Shown here one piece after another: positions 35,246 through 44,571 of a stretch of DNA of 64,000 nucleotides. How positions within the stretch are numbered: position 1 is the first letter of the stretch; every line of letters begins with the position of its first letter. Made by a program: the position numbers and the translations under genes. The DNA is taken from NCBI RefSeq assembly GCF_023074055.1, contig NZ_JADPKR010000013.1, positions 62,001 through 126,000 of the forward strand. The letters run 5' to 3'. The DNA is from Bradyrhizobium sp. 141. GTDB lineage: Bacteria > Pseudomonadota > Alphaproteobacteria > Rhizobiales > Xanthobacteraceae. Under the pieces are notes generated by a model, which saw only the letters and a list, made by a program, of their open reading frames with translations, had not been told where the DNA came from and made no database searches.

Positions 35246-37378
35246 ATGCGGCCGGGAGAAGGTCTCGACGCGCTGATGTCGCCGCGGTCGATCGCGATCA
35301 TCGGCGCCTCGCAGGAGGCGACCAAGATCGGCGGTCGGCCGGTCGATCTCCTGCGCCGTCACGGCTATGCCGGGCATATCTATCCGGTCAATCCGAAGGC
35401 CGCGATGGTGCAGGGGCTGAAGGCGTACGCTTCCGTCGCTGATGTGCCGGAGGCGCCGGATCTCGCCATCATCGCCGTCGATGCCGAGCGTGCGGGCGAG
35501 GCGGTGGAGCAGTGCGCCGCCCGCGGCGTCCGCAGCGTCGTCGTGTTCTCGTCGGGCTTTGCCGAGCTCGGCGAGCAGGGGCGTGCCATGCAGGAGCGGC
35601 TGCGCGTGGCTGCCCGCAACGGCGGCATGCGCCTGCTCGGACCGAACTGCCTCGGCGCGGTCAGCATCGCCGAGAAGAGCATCGCGACGTTCTCGATCGT
35701 GCTCGAGCACAGCATGCCGGCGTCCGGCTCACTCGGCATCGTGTCGCAGAGCGGCAATCTCGGCAGCTACACCATGCGCCTCGCCAGCGAGCGCGGCATC
35801 GGCGTCAGCCGCTTCATCACGACGGGCAACGAGTGCGACGTCGATATTGCCGACGGGATCGCCTGGATGGCGCGTGATCCCGCCACAAAAGTCATCCTAT
35901 GCTGCCTCGAAGCGTGCCGCGACGCGGGCCGGCTAATCTCAGCGCTCGAAGAGGCGCGCGATGCCGGCAAGCCCGTCATCGCCATGAAGATCGGGACGTC
36001 GGCGGCAGGCCAGGCCGCCGCAGCCTCGCACACCGGAGCAATGGCGGGATCGGACGCCGTCTTCGACGCGCTGTTTACCCGTTGCGGCGCTGTGCGCGTG
36101 CGCAGCATCGACGAGCTCATCGATCTCGGTCACGCGGCATCGATCCTGCTGCCGGACCGGTTGCCGAAGGGGACCGGCGTCGCGGTCCTCACGGCGTCGG
36201 GCGGCTTCGGCGTGTTGATCGCGGATGCGGCGCAGGCCGTCGGATTGTCGCTGCCGGAGCTCGGGCAGGGGACGCAGCGAAAGATTTTGGAGCTGGTGCC
36301 GTTCGCATCGGCCCGCAATCCCGTCGATGCCACCGCGCAGATGTCGAGCCGGCCCGACCTCCTGGAGAAGATCATGTCCGCCGTGGTTGCGGACGAGAGC
36401 GCCGACACCGTGATTCTGCCGCTGCCGTTCTCGCTGCACCTGCCGCGCCTGCGCTCGATCTATATGGACACGCTGCGCAACGTCCGCGCGCAATTCCCCC
36501 ACCGTCCGATCATCCTGTGCGTCGACGGTCCGGAGGACGCGCTGAGCGAGCTGCACGCGCTGGGCTTTCCGACAGTGGAACGCTTCGACGGCTGTTGCGC
36601 GACCGTCGAAGCGCTGGTGCGGTTGCGGGCAGCGTCGACGCGTCCGCAGGATAGGCCTGCGACGGTTGAGCGAGCGCAGCCGCTGGCAGCCGAGGCCTTC
36701 CGCCACGAGCTTGGTGCCAAGCGCGCGCTTGCCGACGCTGGCGTCCCGGTCCTGGCCGAATGTCTCGTGCAGGATGCCGATGCAGCGGCGCGCGCGGCCA
36801 CCGAGATCGGCTTTCCCGTGGTGCTGAAGATCGCATCCCCCGATCTGCCGCATAAGACGGAGGCCGGCGGCGTGGTCGTGGGCGTCGGCTCGGACACCGA
36901 AGTTCGGCGCGCCTATGCCCAGATGCGCGATCGCGTCGCCACCAGGGCGCCGCACGCGGCCATCGACGGCGTGATCGTAGCGCCGATGGCCAAGGGCGTC
37001 GCCGAGCTGATCCTCGGTAGCCGCATCGATCCGGTGTTTGGGCCGGTGGTGATGGTTGGCCTCGGCGGCATCTTCGCGGAAATCCTCCAGGATTCCGCCG
37101 TGCAGATGGCGCCTGTCAGCGAGGCGCAGGCCATGGCGATGCTGAGATCGCTCAAGGCGTTCGCCGTGCTCGACGGCGCGCGCGGCCGGCCGCGTGCCGA
37201 TCTCGAAGCCGCAGCCCGGGTCGTTGCCGCGCTGTCGCGCTTTGCCGCTGCGCATGCCGACACGGTCGCGGAGATCGACGTCAATCCGCTGCTGCTGCGA
37301 AGGGAGGGCGAGGGGGCCGTGGCGCTCGACGCGCTGCTGATCCCGCACGGCAAGACTTCCACCCAAGGGCATCACTGA
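35246..37378 (+). CDS. Acyl-CoA synthetase (ADP/NDP-forming), fused alpha-beta subunits
   Basis: Protein of 710 residues of the acetyl-CoA synthetase (ADP-forming)/acyl-CoA ligase family. In order: CoA-binding domain (SIAIIGASQEATKIGGRPVDLL, GPNCLGAVS, IVSQSGNLGSYTM), ligase domain with the phosphorylated His in AASHTGAMAGSDAVFD near residue 260, and a C-terminal ATP-grasp domain (GFPVVLKIASPDLPHKTEAGGVVVGV). The frame opens earlier, but the ATG at 35246, one base after the hydratase stop, gives the normal family start. It links CoA to a carboxylic acid, which would activate the acid brought in by the TTT system. Confidence 0.92.
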   Translation: MRPGEGLDALMSPRSIAIIGASQEATKIGGRPVDLLRRHGYAGHIYPVNPKAAMVQGLKAYASVADVPEAPDLAIIAVDAERAGEAVEQCAARGVRSVVVFSSGFAELGEQGRAMQERLRVAARNGGMRLLGPNCLGAVSIAEKSIATFSIVLEHSMPASGSLGIVSQSGNLGSYTMRLASERGIGVSRFITTGNECDVDIADGIAWMARDPATKVILCCLEACRDAGRLISALEEARDAGKPVIAMKIGTSAAGQAAAASHTGAMAGSDAVFDALFTRCGAVRVRSIDELIDLGHAASILLPDRLPKGTGVAVLTASGGFGVLIADAAQAVGLSLPELGQGTQRKILELVPFASARNPVDATAQMSSRPDLLEKIMSAVVADESADTVILPLPFSLHLPRLRSIYMDTLRNVRAQFPHRPIILCVDGPEDALSELHALGFPTVERFDGCCATVEALVRLRAASTRPQDRPATVERAQPLAAEAFRHELGAKRALADAGVPVLAECLVQDADAAARAATEIGFPVVLKIASPDLPHKTEAGGVVVGVGSDTEVRRAYAQMRDRVATRAPHAAIDGVIVAPMAKGVAELILGSRIDPVFGPVVMVGLGGIFAEILQDSAVQMAPVSEAQAMAMLRSLKAFAVLDGARGRPRADLEAAARVVAALSRFAAAHADTVAEIDVNPLLLRREGEGAVALDALLIPHGKTSTQGHH

Positions 37379-37390
37379 ATTCAAATAAGA

Positions 37391-37406
37391 GGCCGCACAA
37401 GCGGCC
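37391..37406 (+). promoter_or_regulatory. Intercistronic hairpin
   Basis: GGCCGC and GCGGCC form a perfect six-base stem around ACAA, 12 bases after the synthetase stop and 37 bases before the binding-protein start. There is no T-tract. It may mark an mRNA-processing or stability element. Confidence 0.35.
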
Positions 37407-37442
37407 CAGAGGAAACGCGCAAAGCAAAAGCAGGAGGAAACG

Positions 37443-38660
37443 GTGAAGAGATCGACAATCACTGCACTCGGCATGATCGCCTTGTTGCTGACGAATGCGC
37501 CGCTGTCCGCGCAGGGTATCTCCAGCGACGTCGTCAAGATCGGCATCATGAACGACCAGAACGGTCCCTATGCCGACAATTGCGGCCTCGGCTCGGTCGC
37601 GGCCGCCAAGCTCGCGGTCGGCGATTTCGGCGGCACAGTCGGCGGCAAGAAGATCGAGCTCGTGATCGCCGACGACCAGAACAAGCCCGATATCGGCGTC
37701 GCCATCGCATTGCGCTGGGTCGACAATGAGGGCGTCGACGCCATCGTCGGCTGCTCGGCCTCCTCGATCGCGCTCGCCGTGCAGGACATCATGAAGAACC
37801 GCAAGAAGCCGTACATGCTGGCCGGCACGGCCGGCTCGTTCTTCACCAACGACAAATGCTCGCCGATGACCACGCAGTGGATGGTCGACACCTACGCCCA
37901 GCCGAAGGCCACGGTGAAGGCCCTGCTCGCCCAGGGGATCGACAGCTGGTTCTTCCTGACGGTCGACTACGCCTTCGGCAAGGCCTGGCAGGCGGATGCG
38001 ACGAAGTTCATCGAGGCGGGCGGCGGCAAGGTGGTCGGCTCCGTGCTGCATCCGCTCAACTCGTCGGATCTCTCCTCGTTCCTGCTGACGGCGCAGGCCA
38101 GCGGCGCCAAGGCGATTGCGCTCGCCAATTCGGGCGCGGATTTCGCCAACGCGATCAAGCAGGCGCAGGAGTTCGGGCTGACCAAGAAGCAATTGCTCGT
38201 TCCTCTCGGCCTCATGATCAGCCAGACGCATGGAATTGGCCTCAAGGATCTCCAGAACGTGCGGCTGACGACGCCGTTCTACTGGGACACGACGCCGGAG
38301 AGCCGGGCCTTTGCCAAACGCTATGCCGAGGCGACGGGCGGTCAGCTTCTCAACGAGGGCAAGGCGGCCACCTACAGCGCCCTGACGCATTATCTGAATG
38401 CGGTCGCTGCCACGGGCTCCGACGATGGCGACGCCGTGATGCGGCAGATGAAGAACACGCCGATCAACGATTTCGAGATGAAGAATGTCAGCATCAGGGC
38501 CGATGGCCAGGTCATGCGCCCGCTCTATGTCGCGCGGATCAAGGCGCCGGCCGAATCCAAATACGCCTACGACTATTACGACATCACCGGCACCATCGCG
38601 CCCGAGGATGCGTGGCGGCCGGCATCGGAAAGCGCCTGCGATCTTCTCAAGTCGCAGTAG
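37443..38660 (+). CDS. LivK-like ABC transporter substrate-binding protein
   Basis: Type I periplasmic binding protein of 405 residues, branched-chain amino acid/urea family. GTG start with AGGAGG five bases upstream. The signal peptide ends after SAQ near residue 23; then ISSDVVKIGIMNDQNGPYADNCGLGSVAAAKLAVGDFGG and the IGCSASSIALAVQDIM pocket. Members of this subgroup often bind aromatic or short-chain acids. No Liv permease or ATPase genes accompany it; the neighbours are acyl-CoA enzymes and a TTT transporter, so its membrane partner must be encoded elsewhere. Confidence 0.9.
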   Translation: MKRSTITALGMIALLLTNAPLSAQGISSDVVKIGIMNDQNGPYADNCGLGSVAAAKLAVGDFGGTVGGKKIELVIADDQNKPDIGVAIALRWVDNEGVDAIVGCSASSIALAVQDIMKNRKKPYMLAGTAGSFFTNDKCSPMTTQWMVDTYAQPKATVKALLAQGIDSWFFLTVDYAFGKAWQADATKFIEAGGGKVVGSVLHPLNSSDLSSFLLTAQASGAKAIALANSGADFANAIKQAQEFGLTKKQLLVPLGLMISQTHGIGLKDLQNVRLTTPFYWDTTPESRAFAKRYAEATGGQLLNEGKAATYSALTHYLNAVAATGSDDGDAVMRQMKNTPINDFEMKNVSIRADGQVMRPLYVARIKAPAESKYAYDYYDITGTIAPEDAWRPASESACDLLKSQ

Positions 38661-38717
38661 GGAACGGGGAGCCGGGCCAGCCATGCTGGCCCGCACGGCG
38701 AAGACGGGAAACGGGCG

Positions 38718-39929
38718 ATGAGTGTACTTGAAGCGGTATCGACGCAGGCCGGCGCGGGTGAGAGCCTGACCGGTGAAGCCTATCGCGATGCGATGCGCCG
38801 CTGGCTGCATACCAATCTGCCTGCCGGCTTCCGCAGTGACAGCGCCGCATTCGCGCCGCCGACGCTGCAACAGTCCGTGGCCTGGGAGGCAGCGATGTAT
38901 CGCGCCGGGCTGACGGGGATCACCTGGCCGCAAGCCTATGGCGGGCACGGCCGCTCCTTGCGAGAACATCTCATCGCCAATCAGGAGATCGGCCGGCTTG
39001 CTATGCCGGAGAGCGTCAACTCGATCGGCAAGGAGCTCGCCGGCCCCATTATCCTTGCGGTCGGCACCGAGGAGCAGAAGCGGCGTTTCCTGCCCGCAAT
39101 TCTCGAGATGCGCAACATCTGGTGCCAGGGATTTTCCGAGCCCGAAGCCGGATCCGATCTCGCGGGGCTCCGCACGCGTGCGACGCGAAACGGTGAGGGT
39201 TGGCGGATCAACGGCCAGAAGATCTGGACCAGCGGCGCCTATCGGTCGCAGCGCTGCCTGGTGCTCGCCCGCACCGGACCGCTGGAGGACCGCCATCGCG
39301 GCCTTGCCATGTTCGCGGTGCCGCTCGATGCCAAGGGTGTGCGCGTGCGCACGATCAAATCGATCGACGGCCGTGAAAGCTTTTGCGAGGTCTTCTTCGA
39401 CGACGTCGAGGTCGCGCAAGCGGATGCGATCGGCGCGCCCGACGAGGGCTGGGCCGCGGCCATCCGTGTGCTGGAAATCGAGCGCGCGACCAACCGCATG
39501 TATCGCGCCTGGCGGTTCGAGAACGAGCTGCGCCATCTGATCTCGGCCTGCAAGGCCGATCCGGTGCTGTCGCAGATGGTCGACGACCGTCACTCCGCGG
39601 TCAGGCTCGGCGAGGTCGCGGTCGAGATCGAGGTGCTGAAGGCCCATGTCGAGACGGCCGTCGAAGCGCTCGTCAATGGCGACAAGATCGGTGCGCGCGG
39701 CAGCCTCGCGAAGCTCTATTGGAGCGAGTCCCATCAGCGCTTTGCCGCGCTTGCCCTCGAGCTGCTCCAGCAGGCATCCCTGCCGCAGCTCGCGGCGATC
39801 AAGGTGGCGCGCCGCCGCTTCGAGGCGATCTATCTCCAGGCGCGCGCCGAGACGATCTACGCCGGCACGACCGAGATCCAGCTCGGCATCATCGCCGATC
39901 GGATCCTCCAGCTCTCGCGAGGCAAATGA
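38718..39929 (+). CDS. Acyl-CoA dehydrogenase, large subunit-like
   Basis: Flavoprotein of 403 residues. The N-domain has AYGGHGRSLREHLIANQEIGRL, the middle domain WCQGFSEPEAGSDLAGLRTRATRNGEGWRINGQKIWTSGA, and the C-domain ETIYAGTTEIQLGIIADRILQL. The Glu usual in YEGT is Ala here; Glu in VLEIERATNR (about residue 255) stands where isovaleryl-CoA-type dehydrogenases hold their base. The layout matches the large subunits of PimC/PimD and ChsE-type heteromers. The stop overlaps the start of the next gene by four bases. It likely introduces a double bond into a branched, cyclic or dicarboxylic acyl-CoA. Confidence 0.9.
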   Translation: MSVLEAVSTQAGAGESLTGEAYRDAMRRWLHTNLPAGFRSDSAAFAPPTLQQSVAWEAAMYRAGLTGITWPQAYGGHGRSLREHLIANQEIGRLAMPESVNSIGKELAGPIILAVGTEEQKRRFLPAILEMRNIWCQGFSEPEAGSDLAGLRTRATRNGEGWRINGQKIWTSGAYRSQRCLVLARTGPLEDRHRGLAMFAVPLDAKGVRVRTIKSIDGRESFCEVFFDDVEVAQADAIGAPDEGWAAAIRVLEIERATNRMYRAWRFENELRHLISACKADPVLSQMVDDRHSAVRLGEVAVEIEVLKAHVETAVEALVNGDKIGARGSLAKLYWSESHQRFAALALELLQQASLPQLAAIKVARRRFEAIYLQARAETIYAGTTEIQLGIIADRILQLSRGK

Positions 39930-40954
39930 TGACCATGGCCGAAGGACTACAGTCCGACGAGTTCGCGGCAACCGCGGCACGCGCAGTGACGGCATGTGCG
40001 AATTTGGACGTACGCGAACAGGCGCAAAAGCTCGCCGGTGACGGTCTGCTCGGCGTCATCGCGAATGAGGAGGTTGGGGGACTTGCCCTGCCGCTGGGCT
40101 TCGCGGTGCCGGTGATCGCGGCCGCTCATGCGGGATTGCTCGGATTTCCGCTGCTGGAGACTGTTCTCGTCGGCCGCCTGCTCCAGTCTTCGCTGACGCG
40201 TCTGGCCGCCGCGATCGTTTCCGGCGAAACGCTGGCAACGATTGCCTGGCAGGGCGAAGCGGCCGCCGAGCGAGATGGCGGAGCGCTGGTGCTGAGCGGC
40301 ACTGTGGCGCGCGCGCCATGCGCCGCGAAGGTCGACTACGTCGTGGTGCGGATGGACGCGGGTGCGGCGGCATTGATCCCGACCGATGCTGAAGGTGTCG
40401 TGGTGGAGGAAGCGGCGGGGCTCGACCTGACGGTGCCGGAGCATGTGGTGCGGCTGGAGAAAGTCGAAATTCCGGTGGGCTCGATGTTGCCGGCGAGCAC
40501 ATGGGATATGCTCAGCTCGGACGCCAACGTGCTCCGCGCCGCCGCGATCCTGGGATCTGCCGAAGCATGCCTGGCGCTCGCGCAGGAGCACGCCTCGACA
40601 CGTCGCCAGTTCGGCCATGCGCTGTCCTACAACCAGGCCATCCGTCACGCGTTGGCGCGGCAGAAACTCGGGCTCGAGAGCATTCGCCATGCGATCACGC
40701 GGAGCCTGACCGGCGATGGCGGTCCGCTGCAGCGCGATGCCGCGTTCCTGGCAGCAGCGAGCTATGGCAGCTCGATCAGCGAAGGAGCGTTGCAGATCCA
40801 TGGCGGCATGGGTTTTACGTGGGACGTCCCAGTGCATCGCCATCTGCGCCGTATCCGCACGCTCCAGGCGCAGGGTGATGCCAGCGGCCTGATCAGCGCG
40901 TTCGGCCGCCGCTACGTATCGGAAGTTGCTCCGTTCGCAGAGACGGGAGCGTGA
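39926..40954 (+). CDS. Acyl-CoA dehydrogenase, small subunit-like
   Basis: Protein of 342 residues with a reduced N-domain and a poorly conserved middle domain. The C-terminal domain is recognisable by CLALAQEHASTRRQFGHALSYNQAIRH and GALQIHGGMGFTWDVPVHRHLRR. The segment that in other acyl-CoA dehydrogenases carries YEGT reads LQAQGDASG, so a catalytic base is not evident. ATG at 39926 overlaps the previous stop (ATGA); ATGs at 39929 and 39935 are alternatives. It probably forms a heteromer with the preceding subunit and is not active alone. Confidence 0.87.
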   Translation: MMTMAEGLQSDEFAATAARAVTACANLDVREQAQKLAGDGLLGVIANEEVGGLALPLGFAVPVIAAAHAGLLGFPLLETVLVGRLLQSSLTRLAAAIVSGETLATIAWQGEAAAERDGGALVLSGTVARAPCAAKVDYVVVRMDAGAAALIPTDAEGVVVEEAAGLDLTVPEHVVRLEKVEIPVGSMLPASTWDMLSSDANVLRAAAILGSAEACLALAQEHASTRRQFGHALSYNQAIRHALARQKLGLESIRHAITRSLTGDGGPLQRDAAFLAAASYGSSISEGALQIHGGMGFTWDVPVHRHLRRIRTLQAQGDASGLISAFGRRYVSEVAPFAETGA

Positions 40955-40964
40955 GGAGATAGCT

Positions 40965-41738
40965 ATGACCGAGACCAAGGATCGAACTCTCGCAGGCCGC
41001 GTTGCGCTCGTCACGGGTGCCGGAAACGGCATCGGCCGCGCGACGGCGCTCAAGCTCGCCGCGCGTGGGGCCATCGTCGGCGTCAATGATCTGAAGCCGG
41101 AATTCGTGGGCGGCACGGTCGATGCGATCAAGGCATCGGGCGGCGAAGCGCTTGCCGTCACGCAAGACGTGTCCACTCGCGACGGCATGCGGCAGGCGGT
41201 GCTTGGATTGGCCGAGCAACAGGGTCGCTTCGACATCCTCGTCAACAACGCGGCCTGGGTCCGCTATCAGTCGGTCGCCGACATCGCGCCGGAGACGGTC
41301 GAGCGCATGCTCAACATCGGCTTCAAGGCGGTGATGTGGGGTATCCAGGCCGCCGCGGAGGTCATGGATGCCGAGCGTGGCGGCGCGATCGTCAACGTCG
41401 CCTCGGTGGCCGGGCTGCTTTCGGCCAAGAACAGCATCGTCTACAGCGGCATCAAGGCCGGCGTCATGGGCATCACGCGCGCGGCCGCGGCCGAGCTCGG
41501 CGCGCGCAACATCCGCGTCAATGCGGTGGCGCCCTCGGCGATTCCGACCGAAGGAACGATGCGCAACCGCAACGCCGAGCTCGATGCACGCCGGATCGCG
41601 CGGACGCCGCTGGGGCGGCTCGGCACGGTCGACGATATCGCCAAGGCGATCTGCTTCCTCGCCGGTGACGAGAGCAGCTTCATCTCGGCGCAGGTGCTCA
41701 CCGTCGACGGCGGCATCACCCTGACCAACATTGCCTGA
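40965..41738 (+). CDS. Short-chain dehydrogenase/reductase (SDR)
   Basis: Classical SDR of 257 residues. Cofactor motif VALVTGAGNGIGRATALKL (TGxxxGxG), then NNAAWVRYQSV, and the catalytic Ser-Tyr-Lys set in NVASVAGLLSAKNSIVYSGIKAGVMG. It ends with the usual QVLTVDGGITLT. The ATG at 40965 has GAGGAG upstream. It probably oxidises the 3-hydroxyacyl-CoA produced by the enoyl-CoA hydratase. The gene starts ten bases after the dehydrogenase small subunit. Confidence 0.92.
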   Translation: MTETKDRTLAGRVALVTGAGNGIGRATALKLAARGAIVGVNDLKPEFVGGTVDAIKASGGEALAVTQDVSTRDGMRQAVLGLAEQQGRFDILVNNAAWVRYQSVADIAPETVERMLNIGFKAVMWGIQAAAEVMDAERGGAIVNVASVAGLLSAKNSIVYSGIKAGVMGITRAAAAELGARNIRVNAVAPSAIPTEGTMRNRNAELDARRIARTPLGRLGTVDDIAKAICFLAGDESSFISAQVLTVDGGITLTNIA

Positions 41739-41751
41739 CGGTGCACGCGCG

Positions 41752-42564
41752 ATGTCCCATCTGACGCCGGAGCAACAGACGCTGAAAGAGGCCTACATCA
41801 AGGCGCGCGGCTACTGGCGGCCCTGGACGGAAGGCCTGCTGCGCCTCGATCCCGAGTTTCTTCAGACCTATGGCAGATATGCGGGCTATGCCGCAGAGCA
41901 GGGACCGTTGTCTCGCAAAATGTGCGAGCTGATCTACGTCGCCCTGGATGGCTCGGCGACGCATCTGTTCCGCTCCGGGCTCGCCCTGCACCTCCGGCTT
42001 GCGCTTCAGGAAGGGGCGTCGGCACGGGAGATCATCGACGTGTTTCGGCTCGCGACGGCGCAGGGGCTGGACGGCTGCAATGTCGGCATCGGCATCCTCG
42101 CCGAGGAATTGGCAGAGGCCGGTCTGGTGGTTGACCAGTCCGCGCTTTCGGACGAGCAGAGCGCGCTGCGAAATGCCTATGTGACGCAATTCGGGGATTG
42201 GCCCGACTTCTGCGAGCAGTGGCTGCGCCGCGATCCCGGCTATTTCGCAGCCTTGCTGGATCTCCTCGCAGGCGGACAGGCCGGGGAGGGTCTCAATCGG
42301 CGGTCGCAGTGTCTGATCTCGATTGCGCTGAACGCCTGCTTCACGGCGCTCAACCCGCAGGGGCTGCGGGTGCAGATCAAGCGGGCCCTGCGGCTCGGCA
42401 TCGCCCAGCGCGAGATCCTTCAGGTTCTTCAGATGACCGCCCATCTCGGCGTCCACGCCTGCGCCATCGGCGTGCCCGTTCTGATGGAGGCGCTCGAGGA
42501 GCGCGCCGCAAAGGCCGGGGCTGCCGCGGAGAGCATGGGACCAGGCGAGGGAGGACGGCAATGA
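41752..42564 (+). CDS. Carboxymuconolactone decarboxylase-family protein
   Basis: Protein of 270 residues formed from two CMD/AhpD-like repeats: residues about 40-120 (GPLSRKMCELIYVALDGSATHLFRSGLALHLRLALQEGASAREIIDVFRLATAQGLDGC) and about 180-260 (LNRRSQCLISIALNACFTALNPQGLRVQIKRALRLGIAQREILQVLQMTAHLGVHAC). The CxxC peroxidatic pair of AhpD is absent. Family members decarboxylate carboxymuconolactone or act on peroxides. Its role in this acyl-CoA operon is uncertain. The last four bases overlap the TctB start. Confidence 0.85.
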   Translation: MSHLTPEQQTLKEAYIKARGYWRPWTEGLLRLDPEFLQTYGRYAGYAAEQGPLSRKMCELIYVALDGSATHLFRSGLALHLRLALQEGASAREIIDVFRLATAQGLDGCNVGIGILAEELAEAGLVVDQSALSDEQSALRNAYVTQFGDWPDFCEQWLRRDPGYFAALLDLLAGGQAGEGLNRRSQCLISIALNACFTALNPQGLRVQIKRALRLGIAQREILQVLQMTAHLGVHACAIGVPVLMEALEERAAKAGAAAESMGPGEGGRQ

Positions 42565-43028
42565 AGGGATTGGCGATCCGCAATCAGAGGGCGTTCGCGT
42601 CAGGCGTCCTGTTCCTCGCCTTCGCGGTCTTCTTCTTCGTGGCGGCGCTCAACTATCCGGCGGGCACGGTCGCGCGAATGGGACCGGGCTATTTCCCCCG
42701 CCTGCTCGCGATCGTGCTCGCCGTCATCGGTCTTGTCGTGACCCTCGGCGCCATGAAGTCGAGTGCGGAGCCGCAGGCGTTGCGCAGATGGGATTTCAAG
42801 GGGCTCGCCTGGGTCACCGGATCCGTGGTCCTGTTCGGCGCCCTGCTGTTTCCGCTCGGCCTCGTCGGCGCGCTGTTCGTCCTGATCATGGTGTCGAGCA
42901 GGGCCAGTCACGAGTTCACCTGGATCGGCGCACTGACGAATGCAGCCGTGCTCATCGCGCTGTGCCTGGCCGTCTTCGTCTACGGTCTCGGGCTGCAGCT
43001 GCCCGTCTGGCCGTCTCTTCTCAACTGA
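42561..43028 (+). CDS. tctB: Tripartite tricarboxylate transporter small membrane subunit (TctB)
   Basis: Small membrane protein of 155 residues with four predicted helices: FASGVLFLAFAVFFFVAALNY, YFPRLLAIVLAVIGLVVTLG, GLAWVTGSVVLFGALLFPLG and ALTNAAVLIALCLAVFVYGLGLQL. The GTVARMGPGYFPRLL motif in the first loop is the TctB hallmark. It overlaps the CMD-like gene by four bases (ATGA) and is followed after 12 bases by TctA. Its receptor is most likely the protein encoded at 33314-34294, which shares the same TetR-type operator region. Confidence 0.92.
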   Translation: MKGLAIRNQRAFASGVLFLAFAVFFFVAALNYPAGTVARMGPGYFPRLLAIVLAVIGLVVTLGAMKSSAEPQALRRWDFKGLAWVTGSVVLFGALLFPLGLVGALFVLIMVSSRASHEFTWIGALTNAAVLIALCLAVFVYGLGLQLPVWPSLLN

Positions 43029-43040
43029 ACGAGCCGATCG

Positions 43041-44540
43041 ATGGATCTCTTTCACAATCTGGCGATTGGCTTTGCGACGGCGGCCCAACCGGCCAACCTG
43101 CTCTACGCCTTCTTCGGCTGTCTGCTTGGGACCTTGATCGGTGTGCTTCCCGGCCTCGGCCCGCTCGCAACCATCGCGATGCTGCTGCCGATCACCTATG
43201 CTCTGCCGCCGGATGCTGCGCTGATCATGCTCGCCGGGATCTACTACGGCGCGCAATATGGCGGCTCGACCACGGCCATCGTCGTCAATCTGCCGGGCGA
43301 GTCCTCGTCCGTCGTGACCACGATCGACGGTTATCAGATGGCGAAGCAGGGCCGGGCCGGTGTCGCGCTCTCAACCGCTGCCATCGGCTCGTTCTTCGCC
43401 GGTTGCGTGGCGACGCTCGCGCTGGCCGCCCTTGCAGGCCCGCTGACGGCGACGGCCCTGCTGTTCGGCCCGAAGGAATTCTTCGCGCTGATGATCCTGG
43501 GCTTGATCCTGGCCTCGGTGCTGTCGAGCGGTCCGTTCATCGAGGGCATCGGCATGGTCGTGCTCGGCATGCTGCTGAGCCTCGTCGGCACCGATTTGAA
43601 CAGCGGCAGCCAGCGTTTTGCGTTCGGCGTTCCCCAGCTGTTCGACGGCCTCGATTTCGTGCCGCTGGCGATGGGTATTTTCGGCTTCGCCGAGATCGTG
43701 AAGAATCTCGAGCAGGACGACAAGTTGTCGCTGGTCACGCAGAAGATCACCAATCTGTTTCCGACCCGCGACGATTTCCGCCGCATGCTGCCCGCCATGT
43801 TGCGCGGCACGGCGCTGGGCACACTGCTGGGAGTCTTGCCCGGCGGCGGCGCGGTGCTGTCGTCCTTTGCGTCCTATACGCTCGAGAAGAAGCTGTCGCG
43901 GCATCCCGAACAGTTCGGCAAGGGCGCCATCGAAGGCGTTGCCGGTCCGGAATCGGCGAACAACGCCGGCGCCCAAACCTCGTTCATTCCGCTGCTGACA
44001 TTAGGGGTTCCTTCCAACGTCGTGATGGCGCTGATGGTCGGTGCCATGAACATTCACAACATCCACCCGGGTCCCGAGGTGATGACCAAGAACCCGACTC
44101 TGTTCTGGGGCCTGATCGTCTCGATGTGGGTCGGCAATCTGATGCTGCTGATCCTCAATCTTCCGCTCGTCGGGCTGTGGGTGAAGCTGCTCACCATTCC
44201 CTACCGCTATCTGTTCCCCGCGATCATGGTGTTCTGCTCCATTGGCGTCTATTCCATCAACAGCGGGACGTTCGAGGTGTACGAAGCCGCCTTGTTCTGC
44301 GTGTTCGGCTACGTTCTGATCAAGCTGCAATTGCCAGCGGCGCCGCTGCTGCTCGGCCTGGTTCTGGGACCGGCCATCGAGGAGAACTTCCGCCGCGCCA
44401 TGGTGCTGTCGCGCGGCGACGTCACCGCGCTGCTGACTTCGCCGCTGTCGGCGAGCCTGCTCGCCGCAGCCGCCATCGCGGTCCTCCTGATCATGCTGCC
44501 CACGATCCGCGCGCGGCGCGAGGAGGCGCTCCAGGAATGA
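43041..44540 (+). CDS. tctA: Tripartite tricarboxylate transporter large membrane subunit (TctA)
   Basis: Polytopic membrane protein of 499 residues with about 12 segments. Conserved TctA blocks are [30 protein letters not shown] (about residues 28-58), [44 protein letters not shown] and the second-half duplicate [29 protein letters not shown] with [24 protein letters not shown]. It transports a carboxylate with TctB and the periplasmic receptor, driven by an ion gradient. It lies near the end of the operon. Confidence 0.94.
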   Translation: MDLFHNLAIGFATAAQPANLLYAFFGCLLGTLIGVLPGLGPLATIAMLLPITYALPPDAALIMLAGIYYGAQYGGSTTAIVVNLPGESSSVVTTIDGYQMAKQGRAGVALSTAAIGSFFAGCVATLALAALAGPLTATALLFGPKEFFALMILGLILASVLSSGPFIEGIGMVVLGMLLSLVGTDLNSGSQRFAFGVPQLFDGLDFVPLAMGIFGFAEIVKNLEQDDKLSLVTQKITNLFPTRDDFRRMLPAMLRGTALGTLLGVLPGGGAVLSSFASYTLEKKLSRHPEQFGKGAIEGVAGPESANNAGAQTSFIPLLTLGVPSNVVMALMVGAMNIHNIHPGPEVMTKNPTLFWGLIVSMWVGNLMLLILNLPLVGLWVKLLTIPYRYLFPAIMVFCSIGVYSINSGTFEVYEAALFCVFGYVLIKLQLPAAPLLLGLVLGPAIEENFRRAMVLSRGDVTALLTSPLSASLLAAAAIAVLLIMLPTIRARREEALQE

Positions 44541-44571
44541 GATGCATGAGACGCATCGGAAGGTGCCACCC

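Noticed and set aside
35939..37549. 536-codon open frame on the minus strand
   Set aside because: Antisense to the acyl-CoA synthetase gene; no domain is recognisable and composition matches a GC-bias shadow.
37281..39995. 904-codon open frame on the minus strand
   Set aside because: It lies antisense to the acyl-CoA synthetase end, the LivK-like gene and an acyl-CoA dehydrogenase, all with clear domains. Its translation is low-complexity Arg/Ala/Gly/Asp, as expected from high-GC codon bias.
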